This document shows, in pieces, positions 1 to 9,260 of a stretch of DNA of 64,000 nucleotides. This DNA is from Peptoniphilus lacrimalis DSM 7455 (GTDB lineage Bacteria > Bacillota > Clostridia > Tissierellales > Peptoniphilaceae). How positions within the stretch are numbered: the stretch's first letter is position 1; every line of letters starts with the position of its first letter. The translations under genes and the position numbers were made by a program. The DNA lies in contig NZ_KB900369.1 of NCBI RefSeq assembly GCF_000378725.1, forward strand, positions 124,001 through 188,000, in the 5' to 3' direction. The notes beneath the pieces were generated by a model. That model was not told the DNA's origin. It saw only the letters and a program-made list of their open reading frames with translations, and ran no database searches.

Positions 1-1
1 A

Positions 2-1276
2 GTAACAGAAGTTAGAAGGGGAATAATAGAAGAAGATAGAAGACCTGATGGAAGAAAATTAGAAGAAATTAGACATTTATCTTCAGAAGTAGGATTACTT
101 CCAAGAGCACATGGAAGCGGATTATTTACTAGAGGACAAACTCAAGTTTTATCAGTAACAGCTTTAGGTGCATTATCTGAAGAGCAAACTATAGATGGTC
201 TAGGTGATGATAAACCAAAACATTATATTCACCATTACAATTTCCCAGGTTTTTCTGTAGGAGATACTAAGCCTTCAAGAAGCCCAGGAAGACGTGAAAT
301 TGGTCACGGAGCCTTAGCTGAAAGAGCTCTTATACCAGTTATTCCATCAATAGAAGAATTTCCCTATACAATAAGAGTTGTATCTGAAGTTTTATCTTCA
401 AATGGTTCATCTTCACAAGCTTCAGTTTGTGGGTCAACATTATCACTCATGGATGCAGGCGTGCCTATTAAAGCTCCTGTTGCTGGTATTGCAATGGGTC
501 TTATAGAAGAACATGGAGTAACAAAAATTTTAACAGATATTCAAGGACTTGAAGATCACTTCGGTGATATGGACTTTAAAGTTGCTGGTACAAGAGAAGG
601 TATAACAGCAATTCAAATGGATATCAAAGTTGAAGGTATAAAAAAAGAAATTTTGGAGGTTGCTCTTGAAAGAGCTAAAGTAGCAAGACTCGAAATTTTA
701 GACCATTTAAAAACTACTATTGATAAACCAAGAGATCACTTATCAAAATACGCTCCAATTATTCATATTATATTGATTGACCCAAATAAAATTGGTGATG
801 TCATAGGAGCAGGTGGAAAAACAATTAATAAAATTATTGAACAAACAGGCGTTAAAATTGATATAGATGATGATGGTAAAGTTTCAGTATTATCCGAAGA
901 TGCCGAAAAAGCCAAAGAAGCAATTTCTATAATAGAAAGTATTATAAAGGAAGTTGAAGTTGGTGATGAGTATCTAGGCAAAGTTAAAAAAATCATGAAA
1001 TTTGGTGCTTTTGTTGAGCTTAAAAAAGGAACAGAAGGTCTGCTTCATATTTCAGAAATTGCTCATGAAAGAACTAGAGAAGTCGGAGATGTATTACATG
1101 TAGGTGATCAGGTAAAAGTAAAAGTCATTGAAATAAATGATGAGAACGGAAAAATTTCTCTTTCCAGAAAAGTTCTCTTACCTAAACCTAAAAGAACTGA
1201 AAAAAATAACGACCATTTCACTGAACATCAAAAAGAAAAATCTCAATATAGTGAAGATGAAACAAAAGAAATTTAA
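2..1276 (+). CDS. pnp: polyribonucleotide nucleotidyltransferase (PNPase), 5' truncated
   Basis: Phosphorolytic 3'-5' exoribonuclease of mRNA decay. The reading frame is open from base 2, so the gene begins before the window and 424 residues of its C-terminal part are visible. They start at the end of the linker and continue through the second RNase PH domain, which shows [22 protein letters not shown] and the catalytic-Asp segment [13 protein letters not shown] domain follows with the GAGG loop near visible residue 270, then an S1 domain at about 320-393 and a charged tail. This order is standard for bacterial PNPase. An ATG at base 449 is internal and is not the start. An intrinsic terminator follows the stop after 14 bases. 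Confidence 0.97.
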   Translation, partial: VTEVRRGIIEEDRRPDGRKLEEIRHLSSEVGLLPRAHGSGLFTRGQTQVLSVTALGALSEEQTIDGLGDDKPKHYIHHYNFPGFSVGDTKPSRSPGRREIGHGALAERALIPVIPSIEEFPYTIRVVSEVLSSNGSSSQASVCGSTLSLMDAGVPIKAPVAGIAMGLIEEHGVTKILTDIQGLEDHFGDMDFKVAGTREGITAIQMDIKVEGIKKEILEVALERAKVARLEILDHLKTTIDKPRDHLSKYAPIIHIILIDPNKIGDVIGAGGKTINKIIEQTGVKIDIDDDGKVSVLSEDAEKAKEAISIIESIIKEVEVGDEYLGKVKKIMKFGAFVELKKGTEGLLHISEIAHERTREVGDVLHVGDQVKVKVIEINDENGKISLSRKVLLPKPKRTEKNNDHFTEHQKEKSQYSEDETKEI

Positions 1277-1290
1277 ATATTAAAATATTA

Positions 1291-1316
1291 ATCGCATTTT
1301 ATGATGCGATTTTTTT
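1291..1316 (+). terminator. intrinsic terminator after pnp
   Basis: Seven-base-pair stem ATCGCAT (1291-1297) / ATGCGAT (1304-1310) with a six-base loop, followed by a run of seven T (1310-1316). The T run ends only two bases before the dut Shine-Dalgarno sequence, so dut must be read through this hairpin or made from a promoter upstream of it. Confidence 0.8.
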
Positions 1317-1327
1317 ACAGGAGGATT

Positions 1328-1759
1328 ATGAAAATAAAAATTATAAATAAAAGTAAACATCCACTACCTCAGTACCAAACACAAGGTTCAAGTGGAATGG
1401 ATTTAAGAGCAAATTTAGATAAAAAAATTATATTAAAATCTCTTGAAAGAACCCTTGTACCTACTGGTATTTATATAGAATTGCCACAAGGATACGAAGC
1501 TCAAATTAGAGCTAGAAGCGGTTTAGCATTAAAAAAAGGTCTATCATTACCTAATGGTATTGGAACAATTGACTCAGACTACAGGGGAGAATTAAAAATT
1601 ATTTTTGTTAATCTAGGAAAAGAAGATATACAAATAAATGATGGAGATAGAATTGCCCAAATGGTAATTATGAAAATAGAAAGACCAGAAATTGAAGAAG
1701 TGGAAATATTAGGTGACACCGAAAGAAGCAAAGGTGGTTTTGGTCATACAGGTCTTTAA
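1328..1759 (+). CDS. dut: dUTP diphosphatase
   Basis: Hydrolyses dUTP to dUMP and pyrophosphate, keeping uracil out of DNA. The 143-residue protein has the five motifs of the trimeric family: SSGMDLRA near residue 21, [10 protein letters not shown], the catalytic stretch [10 protein letters not shown], and the C-terminal motif GGFGHTGL. The open frame extends to an ATG at 1301, but that codon is inside the pnp terminator hairpin. The AGGAGG Shine-Dalgarno (1319-1324) sits four bases before the ATG at 1328, which is taken as the start. The gene lies between pnp and ftsK. Confidence 0.95.
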   Translation: MKIKIINKSKHPLPQYQTQGSSGMDLRANLDKKIILKSLERTLVPTGIYIELPQGYEAQIRARSGLALKKGLSLPNGIGTIDSDYRGELKIIFVNLGKEDIQINDGDRIAQMVIMKIERPEIEEVEILGDTERSKGGFGHTGL

Positions 1760-1761
1760 TG

Positions 1762-1790
1762 TTCTTAAATTATTAAGCTTGTGATATAAT
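1762..1790 (+). promoter_or_regulatory. candidate promoter for ftsK
   Basis: Extended -10 element TGATATAAT (-10 TATAAT at 1785-1790) with a poor -35 TTCTTA 17 bases upstream, just after the dut stop and before the ftsK Shine-Dalgarno. Assigned by pattern only. Confidence 0.45.
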
Positions 1791-1807
1791 ATTAAAGAGG
1801 TGTAACA

Positions 1808-4141
1808 GTGGATAAAAAGAAGAAAATTCTTAAAAAAAATAAAGTAAAAGCACCAAATACTAAGACTGTCGGTGAGCCTAAGAGTGAAATATTCGGTCTA
1901 TTTCTAATGGTTATAGGAATAATTTTTTTCATATCCATATTTTCAGACAAAATGGGAATTATTGGACGACTCGTATATAAATTTTTATCTGTACTTTTAG
2001 GCTCAGCAAATTATATTTTTCCCTTATTACTAATATTTTGGGGAATTCTCTATAATATTACTGCTACAAAACTATATACTAAAAGATATATTATTTGTAG
2101 TTTAATTATTTATTTCTCAATATTAATTTTATTAGATGCTTCAAAGGAATTAGATTTAACACTTGTTGATAGAATAAATAGATCTATTGAGTATATGTCT
2201 ATTGCAAGAAGTGGAGGAATTATAGGGGCTATATTAGGATTTTTTTCATACAAATTATTGGGTTCATTAGGAACTTATATTTTTGTTGGTATTATAATTT
2301 TGGTTAACTTATATATTATGCTTAGGACAAATATTGACCAAATAATAATGGCTTATGAGGATTTATCAGATTATTTGGAAGATAGGAAAAAAATTCTAGC
2401 AGAAAAGAAAATAAAAAGAGAGAATGATAAATCAAATAAGGTTGAAGAAAAAGAACTCAAAAAAAGTCAGAAAGAAGATAAAAAACTAAAAATCTTAGAT
2501 AATTTTAAAATCAAAAAAGACAATCTTTTAGAAGATAATAAAACAAAAGAAAATAAAGATTTTATTATTAAAGAATATAAAACTACAAATATTAATAATA
2601 CTCAAGAAAACAATTCAAATATACAAGAATCAAGTTCTGAAGAATTAACTGAAAAAGATAAAGAAGAATTTAAGAATATTGACCAAGAACTTCCTGATGA
2701 AACTTATATTTATCCGGATATTTCTCTACTTAATATAAATGAATCAAACAATACAATGTCTAATCAGGAGATTATAAAAAATGGTAAAATTATCGAAAAA
2801 ACTCTTGATAACTTTAATATGGATTGTCAAATTACTTCTATTAATAAAGGACCTGTAATTACTTGTTATGAACTAAAACCAGCTCCTGGAATAAAATTAT
2901 CTAGAATTGTAAGTTTATCAGATAATATCTCTATGGCATTGGGCTCTTCTGATATAAGAATTGAAGCTCCTATTCCTGGCAAGACAGTTGTAGGTATTGA
3001 AGTTGCAAATAAATTTAAAGATTCTGTTGGATTGAGAGAAATTTTGGAATCTTCTGAATTTGTTAATTCAAAATCTGATGTCCCGCTAACCTTAGGTAAG
3101 GACGTTGAAGGCAATATTATCGTTGAATCAATTTCTGATATGCCTCATTTATTAATTGCTGGGGCAACAGGTTCAGGAAAATCAGTTTGCATAAATACAA
3201 TTATAAGTAATATTTTATACAAATCTTCACCGAATGATGTTAGGCTTATGCTTATTGACCCTAAAGTTGTAGAACTCAGTGTTTACAATGGTATCCCTCA
3301 TCTACTTATACCTGTTGTTACAAATCCAAAAAAAGCTGGATATGCTTTAAATTGGGCGGTAGATGAAATGGAAAGAAGATATAAACTTTTTGCTGAGGCT
3401 CAAGTTAGAGATATAAAGGGATATAATAAGAAAAAAATCAAGGAAGGTAAAATTTCTGAGAAAATTCCAAAGATAGTTATTATTGTTGATGAATTAGCTG
3501 ATTTAATGATGGTTTCTTCTAATGAAATTGAAGACTATATAGCTAGACTTGCACAAATGGCTAGAGCTTGTGGTATGCATTTAATACTAGCGACTCAAAG
3601 ACCAAGTGTTGATGTTATAACTGGTACTATAAAGGCTAATATCCCTTCTAGAATTGCTTTTGCTGTTTCTTCTGCAGTTGATTCTAGAACCATACTTGAT
3701 ATGAGCGGAGCTGAAAAACTATTAGGTAGGGGAGATATGCTATTTTACCCATCATCATACTCTAAACCAAAAAGAATTCAAGGCGCATTTATTAGTGATG
3801 AAGAAGTAGAAAGATTAGTAGATTTTGTTAAATTAAATAATGAGAATTCTGAAATCAATAAACAAAGCCTAATAGCAAGTCAAATAAATAATAAAGAAAA
3901 AGATGACAATTTAGATTTAGATCCCTTGTTTGCTGATGCAATTAATTATGTTTTAGGAGATGAACAAGCATCAATTTCCTACTTACAAAGAAAATTAAAA
4001 GTTGGTTATTCAAGAGCGGCAAGAATAGTTGACCAAATGGAAGAACTTGGAATAATAGGACCTCATGAAGGCTCAAAACCAAGAAAACTTTTAAAAACCA
4101 AGGAAGAAATAGATGATCTATTAGGTGATGATAATGAATAG
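1808..4141 (+). CDS. ftsK: DNA translocase FtsK/SpoIIIE family
   Basis: Septal ATP-driven DNA pump that clears chromosomes from the closing division site. The 777-residue protein has about four N-terminal membrane segments (residues 25-180), then a Lys/Glu/Asn-rich linker (about 190-320), then the RecA-like motor. Walker A GATGSGKS is near residue 452 and Walker B IIVDELADLMM near 555. The C-terminal winged-helix gamma domain (DPLFADAINYVL to RKLL) is the one that reads chromosome-orienting motifs. The start is GTG, preceded by AAAGAGGTG. No sporulation gene adjoins it, so a vegetative FtsK role is more likely than a SpoIIIE role. Confidence 0.95.
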   Translation: MDKKKKILKKNKVKAPNTKTVGEPKSEIFGLFLMVIGIIFFISIFSDKMGIIGRLVYKFLSVLLGSANYIFPLLLIFWGILYNITATKLYTKRYIICSLIIYFSILILLDASKELDLTLVDRINRSIEYMSIARSGGIIGAILGFFSYKLLGSLGTYIFVGIIILVNLYIMLRTNIDQIIMAYEDLSDYLEDRKKILAEKKIKRENDKSNKVEEKELKKSQKEDKKLKILDNFKIKKDNLLEDNKTKENKDFIIKEYKTTNINNTQENNSNIQESSSEELTEKDKEEFKNIDQELPDETYIYPDISLLNINESNNTMSNQEIIKNGKIIEKTLDNFNMDCQITSINKGPVITCYELKPAPGIKLSRIVSLSDNISMALGSSDIRIEAPIPGKTVVGIEVANKFKDSVGLREILESSEFVNSKSDVPLTLGKDVEGNIIVESISDMPHLLIAGATGSGKSVCINTIISNILYKSSPNDVRLMLIDPKVVELSVYNGIPHLLIPVVTNPKKAGYALNWAVDEMERRYKLFAEAQVRDIKGYNKKKIKEGKISEKIPKIVIIVDELADLMMVSSNEIEDYIARLAQMARACGMHLILATQRPSVDVITGTIKANIPSRIAFAVSSAVDSRTILDMSGAEKLLGRGDMLFYPSSYSKPKRIQGAFISDEEVERLVDFVKLNNENSEINKQSLIASQINNKEKDDNLDLDPLFADAINYVLGDEQASISYLQRKLKVGYSRAARIVDQMEELGIIGPHEGSKPRKLLKTKEEIDDLLGDDNE

Positions 4142-5447
4142 TGTTAAAATTGTAACTCTAGGTTGCTCAAAAAATGAAGTTGACTCTTCTTGTATGATGT
4201 CTATCCTTGACAAGAATAGATATTCAGTTGAAAATGACCCACAAAAAGCTGATATAATTATTGTAAACACTTGTGGATTTATTGATGCAGCTAAAGAGGA
4301 GTCCATTGATACAATTCTACAAATGGCAAAATATAAAGAAACTGGTTCTTGCAAAAAAATGATTTTATCAGGCTGTTTAGCTCAAAGATATCCTGAAGAG
4401 CTTTTAAAAGAAATACCTGAAGCTGATGGAATTATAGGAACAGGAAACATCAGTCAAATAAATGACATTTTAGATAGGTCTATAGATGGAGAAAGAGTTA
4501 TAAAAGTTGATAATATAAATTCACCTTATCTAGAAGGAATAAAGAAAGAAAAGGTAAATATTACTGAATATGTCAAAATATCAGAAGGCTGTAATAATAA
4601 TTGCTCTTATTGTATTATTCCAAAACTACGTGGTAAAAATAGGTCAAGGAGAATAGAAGATATTTATGAAGAAGTATCTTATCTAGCCAAAAATGGTGCT
4701 AGAGAAATTATACTTATAGCTCAGAACACGACTGATTATGGTATTGACTTGTATGGAAGATATTCTCTTTCAAAACTTATTAAAGAAATATCTAAGATAA
4801 ATGATATAAAATGGATTCGAGTTTTATACCTTTATCCCGACCATTTTACTGATGAACTTATTAGTGAATTCATTAATAATGATAAATTAGTAAAATATGT
4901 AGACATTCCATTGCAACATTATAGCGACCATGTCTTAAAACTCATGGATAGGCACACAGATAAAGAACACATTAAAAATCTCATTGAAAAATTAAGGAAA
5001 ATAAAAGGGCTTGTAATCAGAACAACATTTATAGTGGGTTTTCCTGGTGAAAGTGAAGAGGATTTCAATATATTAAGAGAGTTTATAAATACCTATAAAT
5101 TTGATAAGTTAGGTGTTTTCACTTATTCTAGAGAAGAATCAACAAAAGCAAATAATCTTAATGAACAAATAGATGAAGATGTTAAAGAATATAGACGAGA
5201 TATAATAATGGAAGACCAATTAAAGATATCAGAAAGACTCTTAGAAGATAAAATTGGTCAAGTTTTACAAGTTTTAATTGAGGAAAAAATTGAAGATAAT
5301 TTATATGCTGGAAGGTCTTATCTTGATAGTCCAGACATTGATGGAGTTATTTATGTTAATTCAAATAAAAACTTATCAATAAATAGTTTTATTAATGTAA
5401 AAGTTACATCTTCAATAGAATATGATTTAATAGGAGATGCTGTATGA
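4134..5447 (+). CDS. rimO: ribosomal protein S12 methylthiotransferase
   Basis: Radical-SAM enzyme adding a methylthio group to the conserved Asp of ribosomal protein S12. The N-terminal MTTase domain carries three cluster-binding Cys (GCSKNEVDS, NTCGF, SGCLAQRY). The radical-SAM CNNNCSYC motif lies at about residues 153-160 and a TRAM domain follows at the C-terminus. SCSKNE-type spacing and GFIDAAKEES separate it from MiaB, which is encoded separately in this window. The longest frame begins at 4125. The ATG at 4134 is preferred because AGGTGAT (4123-4128) is then a correctly spaced Shine-Dalgarno. It overlaps the ftsK stop by eight bases, suggesting translational coupling. Confidence 0.93.
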   Translation: MNSVKIVTLGCSKNEVDSSCMMSILDKNRYSVENDPQKADIIIVNTCGFIDAAKEESIDTILQMAKYKETGSCKKMILSGCLAQRYPEELLKEIPEADGIIGTGNISQINDILDRSIDGERVIKVDNINSPYLEGIKKEKVNITEYVKISEGCNNNCSYCIIPKLRGKNRSRRIEDIYEEVSYLAKNGAREIILIAQNTTDYGIDLYGRYSLSKLIKEISKINDIKWIRVLYLYPDHFTDELISEFINNDKLVKYVDIPLQHYSDHVLKLMDRHTDKEHIKNLIEKLRKIKGLVIRTTFIVGFPGESEEDFNILREFINTYKFDKLGVFTYSREESTKANNLNEQIDEDVKEYRRDIIMEDQLKISERLLEDKIGQVLQVLIEEKIEDNLYAGRSYLDSPDIDGVIYVNSNKNLSINSFINVKVTSSIEYDLIGDAV

Positions 5448-5977
5448 ATTTGCCAAATAAATTAACTTTTATAAGAATATTAATGGTACCAATTTTTATT
5501 GTATTTATGTATTTAAATTTTAAAAGTTCTAGATTGGTAGCTACTTTTATTTTCTGTCTTGCTTCTTTTACTGATTATTTAGATGGGCACATAGCTAGAA
5601 AAAATAATTTGGTTACAAATTTCGGTAAATTTGCGGACCCACTTGCTGATAAAATTTTAGTTTGTGCTGCACTTATTGTATTAACATCTATAGGAACAAT
5701 TCCTGCTATAGGAGTAATTATCATAGAAGCAAGAGAGTTTGCCGTTTCTGGGCTTAGAATAATAGCAGCATCAGAAAATATAACAATAGCTGCTAGTAAA
5801 TTAGGAAAATTCAAAACCGTTTCACAACTTATTTCTATAATTTTACTTTTATCTAATATTGAATCATTATATAAATTCGGAATTATTTTGTTTTATTTCG
5901 CAGTGCTTATGACAATAGTTTCTGGTATTGATTACTTTATTAAAAATAAAAAAGTTTTAGATTTGAATAATATTTAG
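5444..5977 (+). CDS. pgsA: CDP-diacylglycerol--glycerol-3-phosphate 3-phosphatidyltransferase
   Basis: Membrane enzyme that forms phosphatidylglycerol phosphate, the committed step to phosphatidylglycerol. The full CDP-alcohol phosphotransferase signature is present: D47 G48 xx A51 R52 x8 G61 xxx D65 xxx D69. Several hydrophobic segments surround it. The length of 177 residues is typical. The start ATG overlaps the rimO stop as ATGA, with AGGAG 7 bases upstream. Confidence 0.94.
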   Translation: MNLPNKLTFIRILMVPIFIVFMYLNFKSSRLVATFIFCLASFTDYLDGHIARKNNLVTNFGKFADPLADKILVCAALIVLTSIGTIPAIGVIIIEAREFAVSGLRIIAASENITIAASKLGKFKTVSQLISIILLLSNIESLYKFGIILFYFAVLMTIVSGIDYFIKNKKVLDLNNI

Positions 5978-5985
5978 AGGTGTGT

Positions 5986-7212
5986 ATGAAAGCTGAAATA
6001 ATTACTGTAGGAACTGAACTACTTATAGGCTCAATTTTAAATACTAATGCAAAATTTTTATCTGAAAGATTAATTGATTTAGGAGTGGATGTTGTAAGAC
6101 AAGTGTCTGTTGCTGATGATATGAATTCAATAATTAAAGAACTTAATATTTCTATGAATGAGGCAGATTTGATATTTCTCTGCGGTGGTCTTGGACCTAC
6201 TAATGATGACTTAACAAGGGAAGCCTTGGCTAAATTTTTAAATAAAAAAATTTATATTGATAAAGATGCTAAAGAAAAATTAGTGTTAAGATTTGAAAAA
6301 ATTAGTAAAAAAATGACAGATAATAACATTAAACAGGTAAGTCTTATAGAAGGTTCTAAAAAACTTGATAATAATTGGGGTCTTGCTCTAGGAGAGGTTA
6401 ATGATTATAATGGCAAAAAAATATTTTTATTTCCCGGACCTCCAAAAGAATTTGAACCCATGGTTGATGCTTATCTAGCACAAAATATTCATGAAAATCA
6501 AAAAATTATTGTTAGGTCTTTAAATGTTATTGGACTAGGAGAGTCTTTAACTGAAGATAGAATAAGGAAATTGAATTTAGAAAATAAATATATTTCAATC
6601 AACACTTTTGCTCATTTTACTCAGACTGAAATTAAACTTATAGCTAAGGGTGAGGATTATGAATATATTTCAAATATAATGTCTAATAGTATAGAAAAAT
6701 TATATGATGAATTTAAAGACCATATTTATTCTGATAATAACCAAAGCGTTGAAGAAGTCTTGGTAAAAAGATTGATGGACAAAAATTTAACTATATCCTT
6801 TGCTGAATCTATTACTGGAGGTCTTTTAGCTGCATCTATTACTGATGTAGCTGGTTCATCAAAGATTTTATCTTCATCTTATGTAACCTACTCTAATGAT
6901 TCTAAAATTAAGAACTTAGGAGTAAGAAAAGAAACTTTAGATAAATATGGTGCCATAAGTGAACAAACAGCTCTTGAGATGGCTTGTGGATTAAAAAATA
7001 AGACTAATTCAAGCGTGTGTGTTTCTACTACAGGCGAAGCTGGACCAGAGCCTTCTGAAACAGATATAGGAAATGTTTTTATATGTATTTATTTCTCTGA
7101 AGATAATTATCAGCTAAAACATTTTTATTTCCCAGGAAATAGAGAGAGAGTAAGAAATAGAACAGTAAGTCAAGTTTTATCAAATTTGTTGTACTTAATT
7201 AATAAAGAATAG
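5986..7212 (+). CDS. cinA: CinA family protein (nicotinamide-nucleotide amidase / competence-damage inducible)
   Basis: Two-domain protein of 408 residues. The N-terminal MoCF-type (COG1058) domain contains GTELLIGS and [15 protein letters not shown]. The C-terminal CinA/PncC amidase domain contains the catalytic-Ser segment [15 protein letters not shown] and a TTGEAGP loop. The family deamidates nicotinamide mononucleotide and hydrolyses ADP-ribose in NAD repair, and in many Firmicutes it is co-transcribed with recA, as here. A GTG at 5980 opens the frame, but AGAGG at 5976-5980 is the Shine-Dalgarno for the ATG at 5986. Confidence 0.93.
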   Translation: MKAEIITVGTELLIGSILNTNAKFLSERLIDLGVDVVRQVSVADDMNSIIKELNISMNEADLIFLCGGLGPTNDDLTREALAKFLNKKIYIDKDAKEKLVLRFEKISKKMTDNNIKQVSLIEGSKKLDNNWGLALGEVNDYNGKKIFLFPGPPKEFEPMVDAYLAQNIHENQKIIVRSLNVIGLGESLTEDRIRKLNLENKYISINTFAHFTQTEIKLIAKGEDYEYISNIMSNSIEKLYDEFKDHIYSDNNQSVEEVLVKRLMDKNLTISFAESITGGLLAASITDVAGSSKILSSSYVTYSNDSKIKNLGVRKETLDKYGAISEQTALEMACGLKNKTNSSVCVSTTGEAGPEPSETDIGNVFICIYFSEDNYQLKHFYFPGNRERVRNRTVSQVLSNLLYLINKE

Positions 7213-7220
7213 GAGTTATT

Positions 7221-8252
7221 ATGAACGATAATTTAGAAAAGAAAGAAGCCCTAGATAAGGTATTAGCGACCATAGAAAAACAATATGGTGAAGGTTCAAT
7301 AATGAAGCTTGGTCAAGATGCTAAACTCAATATAGACTCAATTCCAACTGGAGCCTTAGCTTTAGATATAGCTTTAGGTATTGGCGGAATACCAAAGGGA
7401 AGAATAATTGAAATTTACGGACCTGAATCATCAGGTAAAACTACTATTGCTCTGCATATTGTAGCTGAATCTCAAAAATTAGGCGGTAATGCAGCTTTTA
7501 TAGATGCAGAACATGCTCTTGATCCGGGTTATGCTAAAAAATTAGGTGTAGACGTTGAAAATCTTATTATTTCTCAACCTGACACAGGAGAACAAGCCCT
7601 TGAAATAACTGAAGCTTTAGTACGTTCTAATGCAGTTGATATTGTTGTAATTGACTCTGTTGCAGCCCTAGTTCCTAAAACAGAGATTGATGGAGAAATG
7701 GGTCAAGCAACTATAGGTCTACAAGCAAGACTTATGTCTCAAGCTTTGAGAAAATTAACTGGTGCTATAAATAAATCAAAAGCAGCCGTAATATTTATCA
7801 ATCAATTAAGGGAAAAAGTTGGGGTTATATATGGAAATCCTGAAACAACAACAGGAGGTAGAGCTCTTAAATTTTATTCTACAATAAGACTTGATGTCAG
7901 AAGAATTGAAATTATTAAAAAGGGAGATTCTCCTATTGGTAGCCGTGTTCGTGTAAAAGTTGTTAAAAATAAAGTTGCACCTCCATTTAAAGAAGCTGAA
8001 GTTGATATCATGTATGGGACTGGAATATCAAAAACAGGAAATATTTTGGATGTAGCTGCAGATATGGGAATCGTGAAAAAAGCAGGTTCATGGTATTCCT
8101 ACAATGATGAAAAACTTGGGCAAGGTAGAGAAAAATCAAAAGATTTCCTTGATTCTAATCCCAATTTACTAAAAGAAATTGAAAATAAAGTTAGAGATAC
8201 TTTAAAAGATGATTCAGATGATATTTCAGTTAAAGAAAATGGAGATAATTAG
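7221..8252 (+). CDS. recA: recombinase RecA
   Basis: Strand-exchange ATPase and LexA co-protease. The protein is 343 residues, full length and without an intein. Walker A GPESSGKT is at residues 67-74. The DNA-binding L2 segment NQLREKVGV...[14 protein letters not shown] is intact, and an acidic tail (DDSDD) closes the protein. AGGAG precedes the ATG. No LexA-like operator is visible in the short gap to cinA, so it probably depends on the upstream operon or on a promoter inside cinA. It leads directly into the Mre11/Rad50-like cassette without a terminator. Confidence 0.98.
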   Translation: MNDNLEKKEALDKVLATIEKQYGEGSIMKLGQDAKLNIDSIPTGALALDIALGIGGIPKGRIIEIYGPESSGKTTIALHIVAESQKLGGNAAFIDAEHALDPGYAKKLGVDVENLIISQPDTGEQALEITEALVRSNAVDIVVIDSVAALVPKTEIDGEMGQATIGLQARLMSQALRKLTGAINKSKAAVIFINQLREKVGVIYGNPETTTGGRALKFYSTIRLDVRRIEIIKKGDSPIGSRVRVKVVKNKVAPPFKEAEVDIMYGTGISKTGNILDVAADMGIVKKAGSWYSYNDEKLGQGREKSKDFLDSNPNLLKEIENKVRDTLKDDSDDISVKENGDN

Positions 8253-8282
8253 ACTAATAATAATTAAGTGAGAAGTGATTAA

Positions 8283-9260
8283 TTGAAGCTTTTATATTTT
8301 ACGGATACCCATATAAGAGGAACAAATCCCAAAAATAGACTTGACAATTTTTACCAAACCTTAAAAAATAAATTTCATGAAGTCATAGAAATAGCAAAAT
8401 ATGAAAATGTTGATTATATTCTCCATGGAGGAGATTTATTCGATAGACCAGATCCTTCAGTATCCATAGTAAGTGATTTTGCTAAAATATTTAATGAATT
8501 TAGGGTTCCAATATATATAGTAAGTGGTAACCATGATATTTTTGGACATAATCCATCTACATTGGATAGAACTATGCTGGGACTTTTATGTAATTTAGGT
8601 ATTCTAAATTTAGTAAATGATAGGAAAATAATTTTAGAAAAAGACATAAAGGTACAGTTAACTGCAGCTCCTTATGTTTATTCCATGGATTCTAAAGAAA
8701 ACATTAAAAACTATATTGTTAAGGAAAAGGATAAAACTTGTAAATATGCCATTCATTTAACCCATGGTTTTTTAATTGATAAACCTTTCTTAAAAGAAGT
8801 ATCTCATACCCTAATATCAGATATTAAGGATACTTGTGCTGATATTACATTTGGTGCTCATTATCATTATGGATTTCCTACACAAGTAATTGATGGTAAA
8901 TATTTTATAAATCCTGGTGCTTTAGTAAGAATATCCAATTCTATGGCAGAAATGAATAGAAAACCTAAAGTTAACATTATTGAATTATCAGATGAAATTA
9001 AGGTTAAAGATGTATATTTGAAAACTGCTAAACCTGGAAATGAAGTCTTAGATAGAAGTGAAATGGAAAGGCATAAGTTCAAGGGGATGAAAATTAATGA
9101 ATTTAAAGAAATAATAGATTCATCCGTAAGTTTAAACAATACTGATATTTTTTCTCTGCTAAACTCTATTGCTAAGATGGATTCAATTGGTGCAGATGTA
9201 ATTAATGAAGCTTTTAAAAGGGTTGAAAAAGCACAAATGTCAGGAGCTAAATATACATGA
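8283..9260 (+). CDS. Mre11/SbcD-like DNA repair metallophosphoesterase
   Basis: Calcineurin-like phosphoesterase of 325 residues, probably the nuclease of the ATPase cassette that follows. The metal ligands are in order: FTDTH (D8, H10), HGGDLFDRP, SGNHDIFG, THGF near residue 160, and GAHYH near 191-195, where Mre11/SbcD usually has GHxH. It is shorter than typical SbcD (about 380-400 residues) because the C-terminal cap region is reduced. The start is TTG at 8283 with only a weak AGAAGTGA Shine-Dalgarno. It overlaps the next gene as ATGA and lies 30 bases after recA. The assignment to the Mre11 group rests on these motifs and the Rad50-like neighbours; exact substrate is unknown. Confidence 0.8.
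   Translation: MKLLYFTDTHIRGTNPKNRLDNFYQTLKNKFHEVIEIAKYENVDYILHGGDLFDRPDPSVSIVSDFAKIFNEFRVPIYIVSGNHDIFGHNPSTLDRTMLGLLCNLGILNLVNDRKIILEKDIKVQLTAAPYVYSMDSKENIKNYIVKEKDKTCKYAIHLTHGFLIDKPFLKEVSHTLISDIKDTCADITFGAHYHYGFPTQVIDGKYFINPGALVRISNSMAEMNRKPKVNIIELSDEIKVKDVYLKTAKPGNEVLDRSEMERHKFKGMKINEFKEIIDSSVSLNNTDIFSLLNSIAKMDSIGADVINEAFKRVEKAQMSGAKYT

Noticed and set aside
763-996. Minus-strand reading frame of 77 codons inside pnp
   Set aside because: Lies opposite the KH/S1 coding region, has no Shine-Dalgarno and no recognisable domain; a shadow of pnp. The same applies to other antisense frames inside ftsK, pgsA, aspS, relA and the transporters.
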